Shown: positions 21,106 through 30,908, counted from the first letter of the stretch. The stretch: 64,000 nucleotides of DNA from Opitutales bacterium (GCA_015061945.1 SUVP01000002.1:124001-188000); one strand, 5' to 3'. Notes: a model not told the origin generated them from the sequence alone. Translations and numbers: made by a program.

Positions 21106-23193
21106 TTATTTCTTTTTGAAAACAAGCAAGGCTAAATCGTAAAGACCAAGTTCAACCTTTGCATCATCGCCGTCAGCAGTTGCCTTGTATTTGCCCAAGC
21201 CGTCGATTTCGGTAAGCTTGTAGCCATCAATTTCAACTTTGCCCTTGAGATTTTTTTGCCAATTATTTGTTACAAATACTGCAATTTCATCGCCATTTTT
21301 AAATGTCGTGTAGTGCATTTTTCCATTAGAAACTTTTGCATAATCTCGGTCTGAATATGTACCTTCGAGAATCAATCGACGATATTTGTCGCGTAATACA
21401 TTTGCCTTTGCCATATATTGCTTGTAGTGCGGAGTCTCATCGATTGTTTTTCTGCAACGATAAATTTCTATATCGCTTACCAAGCCCCACATCAAGCAAG
21501 TGTTCAAACGACGTTCAATGTCGGAATCATCACGGATTGTGCGGTCGCTCAAAGTGATGTCAGGGAATGCGTAGCGGAAAAGTGGAATATATTTGAATTC
21601 TGGCTTTCCACCTTTTCCTTTGTATGTGTTATAATCAAAACCGCAGATGTGTACAAAGTCGACGTGTTGCGATGTTGCGTCGCCGACATACTCAACACCA
21701 AACGCTACATTTGGAGCTTTTTCTTTGATGTATGCACGGATTTTACGGAGCATTTCTTGCTTATACCACATCATATTTGTGCAAGGAACTTTGTGTCCGT
21801 GCGACTTATCCCAACAGATACGACTTCCAAATCCGAGCTGATCGAGGAAAATCCCGTCAACGCCCAACGCAAGAGCTCTGTCGACGTATTTCTTCAAGAG
21901 AACTTCTTCCCAACCTTTTGTGCCATGGCAACCAGTTACAAACATTTTGTGTCCGAGAACACGTAAGCCTGTGCCTTCGCCACCAAATGGATATTGTTCG
22001 ATGTGCGGTGCACCACTTGGATTTTTCACGCAAAGTTTATGACCTTCGTTTTTGTAAAAATCGGTCGACATATCAATGAGCTGACCATTGAAATACATCA
22101 GCACTTTCCCGCCTTTTGACTGGAATTCTTTGATACGTTTTTTCAATTCAGCATCACCACCTTGAGTCTTTTCTGGGGTATAGAGCGGATAGCCGGCATC
22201 CATACCTTCTTCCCACCAACCGAACATCAACATTGTGTCGATACCACAATCCATACCAGCCTTGCGGATGTTATCCATTTTTGCATATGGGAACAAAATC
22301 GTTCCATATTGATGTCGCAAAATCATTCTCTGCCAACCATTCATTTTCTTGATGAAATCAGGTGCTTTGGGAGCTTTGAACCAAGTTGCACCTTTTGCGT
22401 ATTTTTTCGCAGACACACGCCAATCACCACTATGAGGAGAAATAAGGAATGGTGCTGTTTGATACGATTCACCAGTTTTTATGAATGGATATTTTACCAT
22501 TGCAATATCCATATACTTGAAAACATTGTTCACTTTGCGATACCTTGCAAGGTGCAAAGTCAGCTCAAATTGGGGGTCGAGCGACGCAAACAACAATGAA
22601 TAATTATCGTTCATCAACGTATAAAAATTCATTGTGCGATTCATCGGATATGGAGTGTATCTTTCAACAGCTTTGTTATCTTGCGACTTATATTGTGTTT
22701 GTGCAGAAATTACATTAGCGTAGAAATTCGGGATAATTCCACCGCCACCACCCGAGTGGACATACTTAACGTCTTTGCTCAAGTTAGCATTTTTAATCAT
22801 TGGGAATTGGAATTCACGCAACAATTTGTCTTTTGAATTGTTTGTGATTTTCGCCGAGAAATAAACTTCGTCTTCCTTGACTTCACACTTCACTTCGACT
22901 GGAAATTCTCCGTCGTAATTGATGTTAATTTGTTTATCCGATATTTTCTTAAGCGTAGCTTTTACTTCTTCCGATTCGATTGGTTCTTCGAGAAGTTTGT
23001 CTTGCTGATATATCAAACGCCAAAGACCTTGTCCCCCCGCATAATCGACGTTATCGACCTTATTTTTTAGCGAGACAAGATTGCCATTGTCGTCAAACTC
23101 GACCGCTACTTTGTCAGTTTCGATGCGTTCGTTTGCAAAAGCCGATGCACACAGAAACGTTATTGTTGCCAGTATGTGTGTATATTTTCTCAT
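21106..23193 (-). CDS. Secreted DUF6259-like putative glycosidase
   Basis: Signal peptide; FDDNGNLVSLKNK; MLMFGWWEEGMDAGYPLYTPEKTQGG; KVLMYFNGQLIDMST; LGVDGIFLDQLGFG. Confidence 0.65.
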   Translation of the reverse strand: MRKYTHILATITFLCASAFANERIETDKVAVEFDDNGNLVSLKNKVDNVDYAGGQGLWRLIYQQDKLLEEPIESEEVKATLKKISDKQININYDGEFPVEVKCEVKEDEVYFSAKITNNSKDKLLREFQFPMIKNANLSKDVKYVHSGGGGGIIPNFYANVISAQTQYKSQDNKAVERYTPYPMNRTMNFYTLMNDNYSLLFASLDPQFELTLHLARYRKVNNVFKYMDIAMVKYPFIKTGESYQTAPFLISPHSGDWRVSAKKYAKGATWFKAPKAPDFIKKMNGWQRMILRHQYGTILFPYAKMDNIRKAGMDCGIDTMLMFGWWEEGMDAGYPLYTPEKTQGGDAELKKRIKEFQSKGGKVLMYFNGQLIDMSTDFYKNEGHKLCVKNPSGAPHIEQYPFGGEGTGLRVLGHKMFVTGCHGTKGWEEVLLKKYVDRALALGVDGIFLDQLGFGSRICWDKSHGHKVPCTNMMWYKQEMLRKIRAYIKEKAPNVAFGVEYVGDATSQHVDFVHICGFDYNTYKGKGGKPEFKYIPLFRYAFPDITLSDRTIRDDSDIERRLNTCLMWGLVSDIEIYRCRKTIDETPHYKQYMAKANVLRDKYRRLILEGTYSDRDYAKVSNGKMHYTTFKNGDEIAVFVTNNWQKNLKGKVEIDGYKLTEIDGLGKYKATADGDDAKVELGLYDLALLVFKKK

Positions 23194-23201
23194 ATTATGT
23201 T

Positions 23202-24770
23202 TTAGTTTTTATTTTTTGAATATGCTTTTAGTAAAATTTTTTTCGATGGTGTATCAACTTTTGATGGTTTTAAATTGTTCTTGTTTGAATCGTATTCGAC
23301 ATTCCATACCGAAGCTTCGCAGAACGAGTGGTACGACCAGTGCCAGTTGTATTTCTCGAAAATATCGATACAATCGGCTATATATTGGTCTGCACCCTTT
23401 AGCCAACGCACGCAAGAAAATTCGCCGATGTAAATTTGAGCTCCCCACTTTTGCTGAAATTCTACAATCGGTTGTAGTTGTTCTTCCAAATATTTTTTGT
23501 CAGCTTTTGCGTCGGGATACGACGGCGGAATTTTCCATTCGGGACGAGCCCCGACATTGTAGTGCGTATGCGTGTGTGGCATATACATGTGTGCTTGATA
23601 AACGATATTCTTCAATGGAAGCGGTCGCAAAGTTTTGAAACCTTTTGGATTCGACCACTGAATTGCTGCAACAGATATTGGTGTTTCAGCATCAACTTCG
23701 CGAATTGCTTTTGCTGCCATATATTGTAGCTTGATTGCATCGTACTTGTATGGTCGTGTCTGAATTGGCTCATTTATCAAATCATAACACCAGACTCCCG
23801 GATGACCTTTTAATTCTGTCGCAATACGTTTCCAAATTTCGACAAATTTATCTGCATAACGCTTTTCATTAAACATCTTTAGGTCTTTATTCCAATATCT
23901 AAACCCTGGGTAAGACCCGAGAACAATAGCAACTTTTACGCCATGCTTCGCACAGTAGTCGAGTTCCTTTTTTAGAATTGCAAAAGTTTCTTCAAACCAT
24001 TTGTCGTACATTTGCATATAGTCTGGAGAATTCAAAATGCGTGCATGCTCTTCCGAAAAATTGAAACGCTCATCTCCTGGGGCACCACTGAATCCCATTC
24101 TCAAGAGATTACCGCCCCAATTTTTGAACTTTTTAACTTCGTATTCAGAAAGCCTTAAACGTGTTGACGCACCACGTCTATGCGGAATATTTTTGTAAGC
24201 TTGCGTATATTCACATTTGAAATTCGGTGGAAGATTGGGTTCCCAAAGTTTTGCAAAATCGTCGAGATGAAATTTTGCTCTTTTAAATTTCAGCACACCT
24301 TTCATATTTTGGAAACCTAAGACAAGACGTGCTTTTGATGCGTCAGCTGGGAGCTTATCGAGAATCAACGCACACTCTGCCCACCCCTTGTCCATAGAAT
24401 TCCAAAACCGAGAATAGTGCGTTTTGCCTCCCGAAGTATACGCAATAATCGCAGTGATTGACGATTTTTTCGATGGGTCTATTGGCGTACAATTCGCCTT
24501 TAAATCAAAAACGAGCATCGCATATCTTCCAGCGTACTGGGAAATGTCGATAGGCATTGCGACAACGTGATTCGCATCCAAACCTTGCACGTCGGGAACT
24601 TTAAGCGAAAGTACGCCCTTGTAATACGATACAGATAAATCCTTGACCGTATTCGTCTGCTTGCAAAACCCCGATAAATCAAGTGTCGGACTAACCGATT
24701 TTGAACCCGATGCAAATATTGGCAAAGCAAGTACCAACATCAATATAGATAGTAGATAGTGTTTTTTCAT
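23202..24770 (-). CDS. Secreted GH5-family glycoside hydrolase (cellulase/mannanase-like)
   Basis: GWCYDLINEPIQTRPY-type Asn-Glu acid/base motif (GVWCYDLINEP), IYIGEFSCVRW nucleophile motif; signal peptide MKKHYLLSILMLVLALPIFASG (start chosen inside ORF 23202..24806). Confidence 0.88.
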   Translation of the reverse strand: MKKHYLLSILMLVLALPIFASGSKSVSPTLDLSGFCKQTNTVKDLSVSYYKGVLSLKVPDVQGLDANHVVAMPIDISQYAGRYAMLVFDLKANCTPIDPSKKSSITAIIAYTSGGKTHYSRFWNSMDKGWAECALILDKLPADASKARLVLGFQNMKGVLKFKRAKFHLDDFAKLWEPNLPPNFKCEYTQAYKNIPHRRGASTRLRLSEYEVKKFKNWGGNLLRMGFSGAPGDERFNFSEEHARILNSPDYMQMYDKWFEETFAILKKELDYCAKHGVKVAIVLGSYPGFRYWNKDLKMFNEKRYADKFVEIWKRIATELKGHPGVWCYDLINEPIQTRPYKYDAIKLQYMAAKAIREVDAETPISVAAIQWSNPKGFKTLRPLPLKNIVYQAHMYMPHTHTHYNVGARPEWKIPPSYPDAKADKKYLEEQLQPIVEFQQKWGAQIYIGEFSCVRWLKGADQYIADCIDIFEKYNWHWSYHSFCEASVWNVEYDSNKNNLKPSKVDTPSKKILLKAYSKNKN

Positions 24771-24860
24771 AAGATATATGCGATAAAGTTGCATATGAAT
24801 TATCATCTCAAAGGTTTGAGAAAGTCAATATAAAAACTGAAAACAAAAATTTGCCGAGCA

Positions 24861-25993
<1,133 letters not shown>

Positions 25994-26020
25994 CATTTCT
26001 TGAAAATCTTATAAAAAAGA

Positions 26021-26057
26021 AGAGCATTCAGAATTTATCTGAGTGCTCTCTTTTTTT
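26021..26057. terminator. Terminator after gapA
   Basis: AGAGCATTCAGA-ATTTA-TCTGAGTGCTCT + T tract. Confidence 0.8.
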
Positions 26058-26154
26058 GACACTCTTGTCCAAAGAATGCAGACGAAATGGAAGCCTTATT
26101 TTCCAAAGGTGGAAAAATGGAAATCATCGAGAAAGAGGTAAAAGGTGACACTAT

Positions 26155-26424
26155 TTATTTAACAGTGGAGGAAGTTTTATGATGAACCAAGGGCAACTTA
26201 TTATAAAAGCTTTTTCCAGATTTTATGCGATTCAAAAAGTTCTGATGCATATATTCAGAATATCTAACAGGATCAGACAAGCCATGAAGTTGGGCAAGTT
26301 CTATACCTCTCAAACTCTTTTCCACTTCAGACATCAAAGAATCGTTTTCAATGCGTTCGCATTCCGCATTTATCCATTCAAAAAGCGGATCGCTACATTT
26401 ACCAAATTCTTCGTTATTAGCCAT
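26155..26424 (-). CDS. Hypothetical 89-aa protein
   Basis: MANNEEFGKCSDPLFEWINAECERIENDSLMSEVEKSLRGIELAQLHG...; normal acidic soluble composition, unlike the opposite-strand ORF; first ATG in ORF 26155..26445. Confidence 0.5.
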   Translation of the reverse strand: MANNEEFGKCSDPLFEWINAECERIENDSLMSEVEKSLRGIELAQLHGLSDPVRYSEYMHQNFLNRIKSGKSFYNKLPLVHHKTSSTVK

Positions 26425-26502
26425 AACACAAACACCATCGGACAAAATTTCTAAAAAAACAAGTAAAAATGTTCAATATTTCATTACAGGCAAAAGGTAA
26501 TC

Positions 26503-26676
26503 CTACTGAAAATTTGCAAAAGTATTAGCAACCCCATTTATAGAATTTGAAAGATTGCCAAATCCAAGAGCATTTATCTTTGCAATTTCTGCATTGAGTT
26601 CTTGAAGTTGCGAAAGTAATTTTGCAACCTCCTCTTGATTTACTATTGTGCTAATATTTATTGTAAAATCTGACAT
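26503..26676 (-). CDS. Hypothetical 57-aa protein
   Basis: MSDFTINISTIVNQEEVAKLLSQLQELNAEIAKINALGFGNLSNSINGVANTFANFQ; coiled-coil-like heptads. Confidence 0.45.
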   Translation of the reverse strand: MSDFTINISTIVNQEEVAKLLSQLQELNAEIAKINALGFGNLSNSINGVANTFANFQ

Positions 26677-26684
26677 TTTTAGTT

Positions 26685-26721
26685 CGATTTTTCTTGAATT
26701 GTTAAAAAAATGTGCGATATT
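26685..26721 (+). promoter_or_regulatory. Conserved upstream block of small-peptide unit A (promoter-like)
   Basis: CGATTTTTCTTGAATTGTTAAAAAAATGTGCGATATT; nearly repeated at 26984..27020 and, more diverged, from 27274. Confidence 0.5.
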
Positions 26722-26735
26722 CTGCTTATACAACG

Positions 26736-26909
26736 ATGATACAAGAGATTACATTTTTAGAATTTTTAGAGGTTATATTGAGCTTTATGCCTTATATTCT
26801 TTTGTGGATTTTTTTAGTATTTGTTGGTTGGACTATCATCGGGTGGTTTCAGTCTCATAAATTTCGTACCTACGGTGAGTCCTTCCATGATGAGTATATA
26901 GATCCTTAA
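26736..26909 (+). CDS. Small single-TM peptide, unit A (57 aa)
   Basis: MIQEITFLEFLEVILSFMPYILLWIFLVFVGWTIIGWFQSHKFRTYGESFHDEYIDP; same architecture repeated twice downstream. Confidence 0.6.
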   Translation: MIQEITFLEFLEVILSFMPYILLWIFLVFVGWTIIGWFQSHKFRTYGESFHDEYIDP

Positions 26910-26922
26910 CCCTTTTCGCTTT

Positions 26923-26952
26923 CCCTCAGTTCAGAGTTTAATCTGCTGAGGG
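26923..26952 (+). terminator. Hairpin of unit A
   Basis: CCCTCAGTTCAGAGTTTAATCTGCTGAGGG followed by TTTTTGTT. Confidence 0.75.
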
Positions 26953-26983
26953 TTTTTGTTATCGTGTAGCGTTTTCATTTATC

Positions 26984-27020
26984 CGATTTTTCTTGATTTG
27001 TTAAAATTTTGTGCGATATT
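26984..27020 (+). promoter_or_regulatory. Conserved upstream block of unit B
   Basis: CGATTTTTCTTGATTTGTTAAAATTTTGTGCGATATT. Confidence 0.5.
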
Positions 27021-27030
27021 TCTCTTAGAA

Positions 27031-27189
27031 ATGGAAACGGAACCTACATTATTATTTAAGATTTTTGATTTAATACTGCAGATTATTGTGTTTTTTGTGG
27101 TAATGGGTGTCTTCGGTTTATTTATATGGTTTTGTGATTGCTTTAGTAATATCAAAGGTCCTTCTTTTTACGATAGGTATATAAAATAA
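27031..27189 (+). CDS. Small single-TM peptide, unit B (52 aa)
   Basis: METEPTLLFKIFDLILQIIVFFVVMGVFGLFIWFCDCFSNIKGPSFYDRYIK. Confidence 0.6.
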   Translation: METEPTLLFKIFDLILQIIVFFVVMGVFGLFIWFCDCFSNIKGPSFYDRYIK

Positions 27190-27212
27190 TACGCTCTAAC
27201 CCTTTTCGTTTT

Positions 27213-27242
27213 CCCTCAGTTCAGAGTTTAATCTGCTGAGAG
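27213..27242 (+). terminator. Hairpin of unit B
   Basis: CCCTCAGTTCAGAGTTTAATCTGCTGAGAG, one base different from unit A. Confidence 0.7.
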
Positions 27243-27321
27243 ATTTTGTTATCGTATAGCGTTTTCATTTATCCAATTTTGCTTGATTTGTAAAAAAAAG
27301 CACACGATAGTATAAATATAA

Positions 27322-27462
27322 ATGGATACTATATTAGATATTTTTATAAACCTTTTGATCGTTATTGGAATTCCAACAATAATGCTTTTCTTCTATTCGT
27401 TGTTTGAAAAATTTTCTCAAAAATATGGTACAACCACTATTTACGATCATCTTCCAAAATGA
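27322..27462 (+). CDS. Small single-TM peptide, unit C (46 aa, absent from the ORF track)
   Basis: Hand-translated MDTILDIFINLLIVIGIPTIMLFFYSLFEKFSQKYGTTTIYDHLPK then TGA; flanked by the same upstream block and hairpin as units A and B. Confidence 0.55.
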   Translation: MDTILDIFINLLIVIGIPTIMLFFYSLFEKFSQKYGTTTIYDHLPK

Positions 27463-27490
27463 TACATAGATCCTTAACCCTTTTCGCATT

Positions 27491-27520
27491 CCCTCAGTTC
27501 AGAGTTTAATCTGCTGAGGG
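27491..27520 (+). terminator. Hairpin of unit C
   Basis: CCCTCAGTTCAGAGTTTAATCTGCTGAGGG, identical to unit A. Confidence 0.7.
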
Positions 27521-27698
27521 AATTTTCGTCTATGAGTGCTGTTTGTGCATCGAAGATTGCAAGTTTATCTCGGGTTCTGCGTTTTTCTATCGCTTTTGCA
27601 ACAAACTTTAATCGCTCTGGCGAAAGCTCAAGCAAAAATGCTCAATCCTTTATTAAAGTCAGAAAACAATGTTTTTGTAAATTGGCAGAGCAAATCGG

Positions 27699-27726
27699 TT
27701 GACATTTTTCAGCGTTGTTCTAAATA
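27699..27726 (+). promoter_or_regulatory. Sigma70-like promoter upstream of the 201-aa membrane protein
   Basis: TTGACA - 16 nt - TAAATA, just upstream of AAGGA and ATG at 27735. Confidence 0.5.
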
Positions 27727-27734
27727 AATAAGGA

Positions 27735-28340
27735 ATGAAAATGCTGAAAAGTTTGTTAAGATATTTAACATTATCACTTGCAAGCCTCGTGATTTTCGCA
27801 TCGCTTGTATTAACTCTTGGGCTAAATAGCACAAAGTATTTGTATTCTGAGACTGGAATTTTAGAAAACACACAACTGTTGTTGCTTGCAGTGTCGTTTT
27901 TATTTTTTGTGTTTGCAGTGTTTAATCCTAAACCACGAAAAATGATTCCGCTATTTTTTGCGTCAATGACATACGCACTATTCTTGCGAGAACTTGAAAT
28001 ACGCGATATTTTCCCAAATGTACCAAACTGGATTGAATTTCTAATCGATGGCGATGTAAAACACTGCACAAATGCAGTAATAATCGCAATTCCATTGATA
28101 ATTGCAGTAATAAACTTCAAGGTATATTTTAAAGAAGCACTAAACTTTGTATTTTCAACACAATTTGTGTATTTGATTCTCACATTTGCGTTGCTTTGGT
28201 GTGGATATTTTTGCGAAAAGAAAATCCCTAACCCCCAATACGCCGAACTTGGCGAAGAAATTTTTGAAATACTCGGATATATGATGTACCTAATGTGTGC
28301 TTGCCTCACAGAATATAAAACGAGAAAAATTTCAGACTAA
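27735..28340 (+). CDS. Multi-pass integral membrane protein of unknown function
   Basis: 201 aa with about six hydrophobic segments; AAGGA before the ATG; more plausible than the antisense ORF 27659..28309. Confidence 0.65.
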   Translation: MKMLKSLLRYLTLSLASLVIFASLVLTLGLNSTKYLYSETGILENTQLLLLAVSFLFFVFAVFNPKPRKMIPLFFASMTYALFLRELEIRDIFPNVPNWIEFLIDGDVKHCTNAVIIAIPLIIAVINFKVYFKEALNFVFSTQFVYLILTFALLWCGYFCEKKIPNPQYAELGEEIFEILGYMMYLMCACLTEYKTRKISD

Positions 28341-28363
28341 TTTAATTTTCAGACTTCCCCCCC

Positions 28364-28393
28364 CCCTCTGTTAAGATTCTACTCTGCAGAGGG
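28364..28393 (+). terminator. Hairpin after the 201-aa membrane protein, related to the A/B/C hairpins
   Basis: CCCTCTGTTAAGATTCTACTCTGCAGAGGG then ATTTTTTT; preceded by a C homopolymer. Confidence 0.7.
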
Positions 28394-28618
28394 ATTTTTT
28401 TCAGTATGTGAAAACTGTTTGCGGGGATATATCCACTTCCCCATTAAATAAAAAAATCGCCAAACAGAAAATATTGGCGACATTTCACTCTAATAAAATA
28501 TATGAATTTGCGATAGAAACTATTTAATTCTATTTAATATTTCGCGACGTGAAATTGTATTTTTTGGCTTCTAATCAATGCCAGTCCCTTATATTATTTT
28601 CTTATGAATAATATTACT

Positions 28619-30814
28619 TTATTCATAAGCTTTTTTGCCTACGGTATCGTGGTTGCTAGTGAAGCCTTTGCCTCCTCCTGCAATGTATCCGTCGCTTCTG
28701 CCTGTCGAGTCTCGGCTTACCCAAAATGCGTAAAGTTTCCCATGCCCCTCGATTTTAAATCTTATCCGAACTGCCCTATTCCCTATTTTTTCAAGCGTCT
28801 TCCCGCATTGCCATACAATATTCTCAATTGTAGAATCGTCCCTAAAAGCAACACAATTTTCAAATGTATATGGAAAAATCGGTTTACCTGTCGCATCTTC
28901 AACTTGTGCGAGCAATTTCCCATGCTTAACATCGGCATTGACAAACAAATGTCCTCCAGAAAATTTCAACGATTTTGTCAGTAATTCCGACGTTTTGCCA
29001 TTTGCGTTCATCGATGCAAATCCGTCTCTACGCAAGAACATCACGCCTGTCGCGCCTCCCGAGTACATGCCAGAGCGCGTTCCCGGCGAGTCGCTATGTT
29101 TCTTTTTAATTTCAGCTCTTGTCTTTGTTGTATCGCCCTTAAATCCACTATAATAAATGTACAGCTTATCGCCCATCACACAGAGAACGTTGCTAACCGA
29201 CTGAATATACCCGTTATCCCATGTCGAGTTATGGTCGGACTTCACGAAAAGTGTTCTATCGGGACGGTACCAGTGAAATCCGTCGCGCGAGTATGCAAAA
29301 TTCAAGCCTGTCGATTTCGGCATACCCCTATCTGCCCAATAATTATTATCGGGGCCGTACATAATCTGGAAAACGCCCAACATTATGCTTTCGTATGCGA
29401 CACCATCCAGATTATAAAGTTGTGGAGTTCGTTTTTGCCAGTCGCCACGATAATCGAGCTCGTCGGCACGCGCCCAAAATATAGGTTCGTATGGATGCCA
29501 ATCCATTGCTTTTTCAAACGAATCGGCTTCAAAATAGGCTCTGTTTCTAAATCCATAGGAGTCTTTGCAACCATTCCAAAAGCGAATGCTTGCAATCCAT
29601 TTCTTTCTAAACGGATTATAAATCATTGTCGATCTATCGCCACATCTGCCCATTTCTCTTTCGCATGTCCAGTCGATTCCGTTAGGCGATGTGAACATCA
29701 TTGCTCGGCGCTCTGCATCGTCGTGCGAGCGAAAGAACATCTTGAATTTTTTTGATGAGTCTGTTTCGTCAAAATCGTTAAAGACCGTCCACGAATCTGG
29801 CTCGTATTCTCGGGGTAAAACTCGGTTTGTACCTTTTTCGATATGCAAGTTTGGGCGAGTCCAATTCAAGCCGTCTTTCGACTCTGCGTATGCGAAGCTT
29901 GTCAAGTGTCCAGCCTCGTACCACATTTGAAAAACTTGCTTATCCGGATTCCACAAAACAGAACCACTCAATGGTGCTGACACCGGATTGTTCCCGTATC
30001 GAGATGTTGTCTCAAGTTTTGTTTCGGGCTTTAAAATCGGATTGCCCTCGTATTTTTTTGGCAGATGAAATTCCCTTACCATATTTGTTTTCTCAATAAG
30101 AAAATCGTCTACAAACAACTGGCGACCAACATCAATATCGATTTCTTTCGGTGGATTTTTCAGATATGGAATATCCATTGGCTTTGATGAATTCATCTGA
30201 AATCCCGTTTGCCAATCGGATGAAATCTCTATTCCATTATAGAGTTTTTCCGTCTTACCTTTTGTTGTGCGATATGCAAAACCTCCAACGACAACACCAG
30301 CTGGAACGTTCAAAACCTCATTTTGCTTTAAATGTTTTTTATACAAACAAAATGTATCGCCATTATTTAAAATTATTTCATAATTATTCAAACGCGTTGC
30401 ATTTTTTAACAATGGTTGCAAATTTTCGATTCTTTTTAAATCGAGCATTAGCAAAATATTTCCAGCTTTTGTACAAACAAAAGAGTGTTCGAGGTCTGCG
30501 TTTAATTCAAAATACGGAATACCTTGTAGCTTACTTGGGAAAGTTTTTGGAGCTATTGAATAGGGATTTTTATAGTGAGAATCGTTGTCGACAATTCTTT
30601 GATAAAATAATGGACAACTAAAATTTGATGATGTTGTAATTACTGAAATAATCGGCTTTTCATCGCTATTTATCAGTTTTATATTTGCTGGATTTTCGAG
30701 TTTAAACAAGTCGTCGCCTGCCGTCTGGGCGATAACGCTATTTGGCAGAATATCAGCATTTGCAAGGTGTACAAACATCAGAAATAGTGAAAATAAAATT
30801 GTAAGCTTCTTCAT
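28619..30814 (-). CDS. Secreted beta-propeller glycoside hydrolase-like protein (GH43/GH32-like)
   Basis: Signal peptide; RQLFVDDFLIEKTNMVREFHLPKKYEGNPILKPE; SGSVLWNPDKQVFQMWYEAGHLTSFAYAESKDGLNWTRPNL; FAYSRDGFHWYRPDR. Confidence 0.7.
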   Translation of the reverse strand: MKKLTILFSLFLMFVHLANADILPNSVIAQTAGDDLFKLENPANIKLINSDEKPIISVITTSSNFSCPLFYQRIVDNDSHYKNPYSIAPKTFPSKLQGIPYFELNADLEHSFVCTKAGNILLMLDLKRIENLQPLLKNATRLNNYEIILNNGDTFCLYKKHLKQNEVLNVPAGVVVGGFAYRTTKGKTEKLYNGIEISSDWQTGFQMNSSKPMDIPYLKNPPKEIDIDVGRQLFVDDFLIEKTNMVREFHLPKKYEGNPILKPETKLETTSRYGNNPVSAPLSGSVLWNPDKQVFQMWYEAGHLTSFAYAESKDGLNWTRPNLHIEKGTNRVLPREYEPDSWTVFNDFDETDSSKKFKMFFRSHDDAERRAMMFTSPNGIDWTCEREMGRCGDRSTMIYNPFRKKWIASIRFWNGCKDSYGFRNRAYFEADSFEKAMDWHPYEPIFWARADELDYRGDWQKRTPQLYNLDGVAYESIMLGVFQIMYGPDNNYWADRGMPKSTGLNFAYSRDGFHWYRPDRTLFVKSDHNSTWDNGYIQSVSNVLCVMGDKLYIYYSGFKGDTTKTRAEIKKKHSDSPGTRSGMYSGGATGVMFLRRDGFASMNANGKTSELLTKSLKFSGGHLFVNADVKHGKLLAQVEDATGKPIFPYTFENCVAFRDDSTIENIVWQCGKTLEKIGNRAVRIRFKIEGHGKLYAFWVSRDSTGRSDGYIAGGGKGFTSNHDTVGKKAYE

Positions 30815-30908
30815 ATTTAAGAGAGTAAATTAAATTTCACAGACTTCAAACATTTATCCTATCTTATTTGCTAAACTGTTTACCTAAACCGTTAATCTTG
30901 CCGACAAA

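Noticed and set aside
26179-26454. 91-aa plus-strand ORF with an upstream GGAGG
   Set aside because: No acidic residues and Phe/Arg/Ile-rich composition; the opposite-strand 89-aa ORF looks more protein-like. Not excluded entirely.
26685-27520. CRISPR or simple tandem repeat interpretation of the repeated blocks
   Set aside because: The units are about 300 bp with conserved flanks and distinct ORFs inside, not short identical repeats with unique spacers.
27659-28309. 216-aa minus-strand ORF opposite the 201-aa membrane protein
   Set aside because: The plus strand has a better promoter, an AAGGA before the start, a terminator and clear TM periodicity; the minus ORF is rich in Ser/Asn/Ile with no signal.
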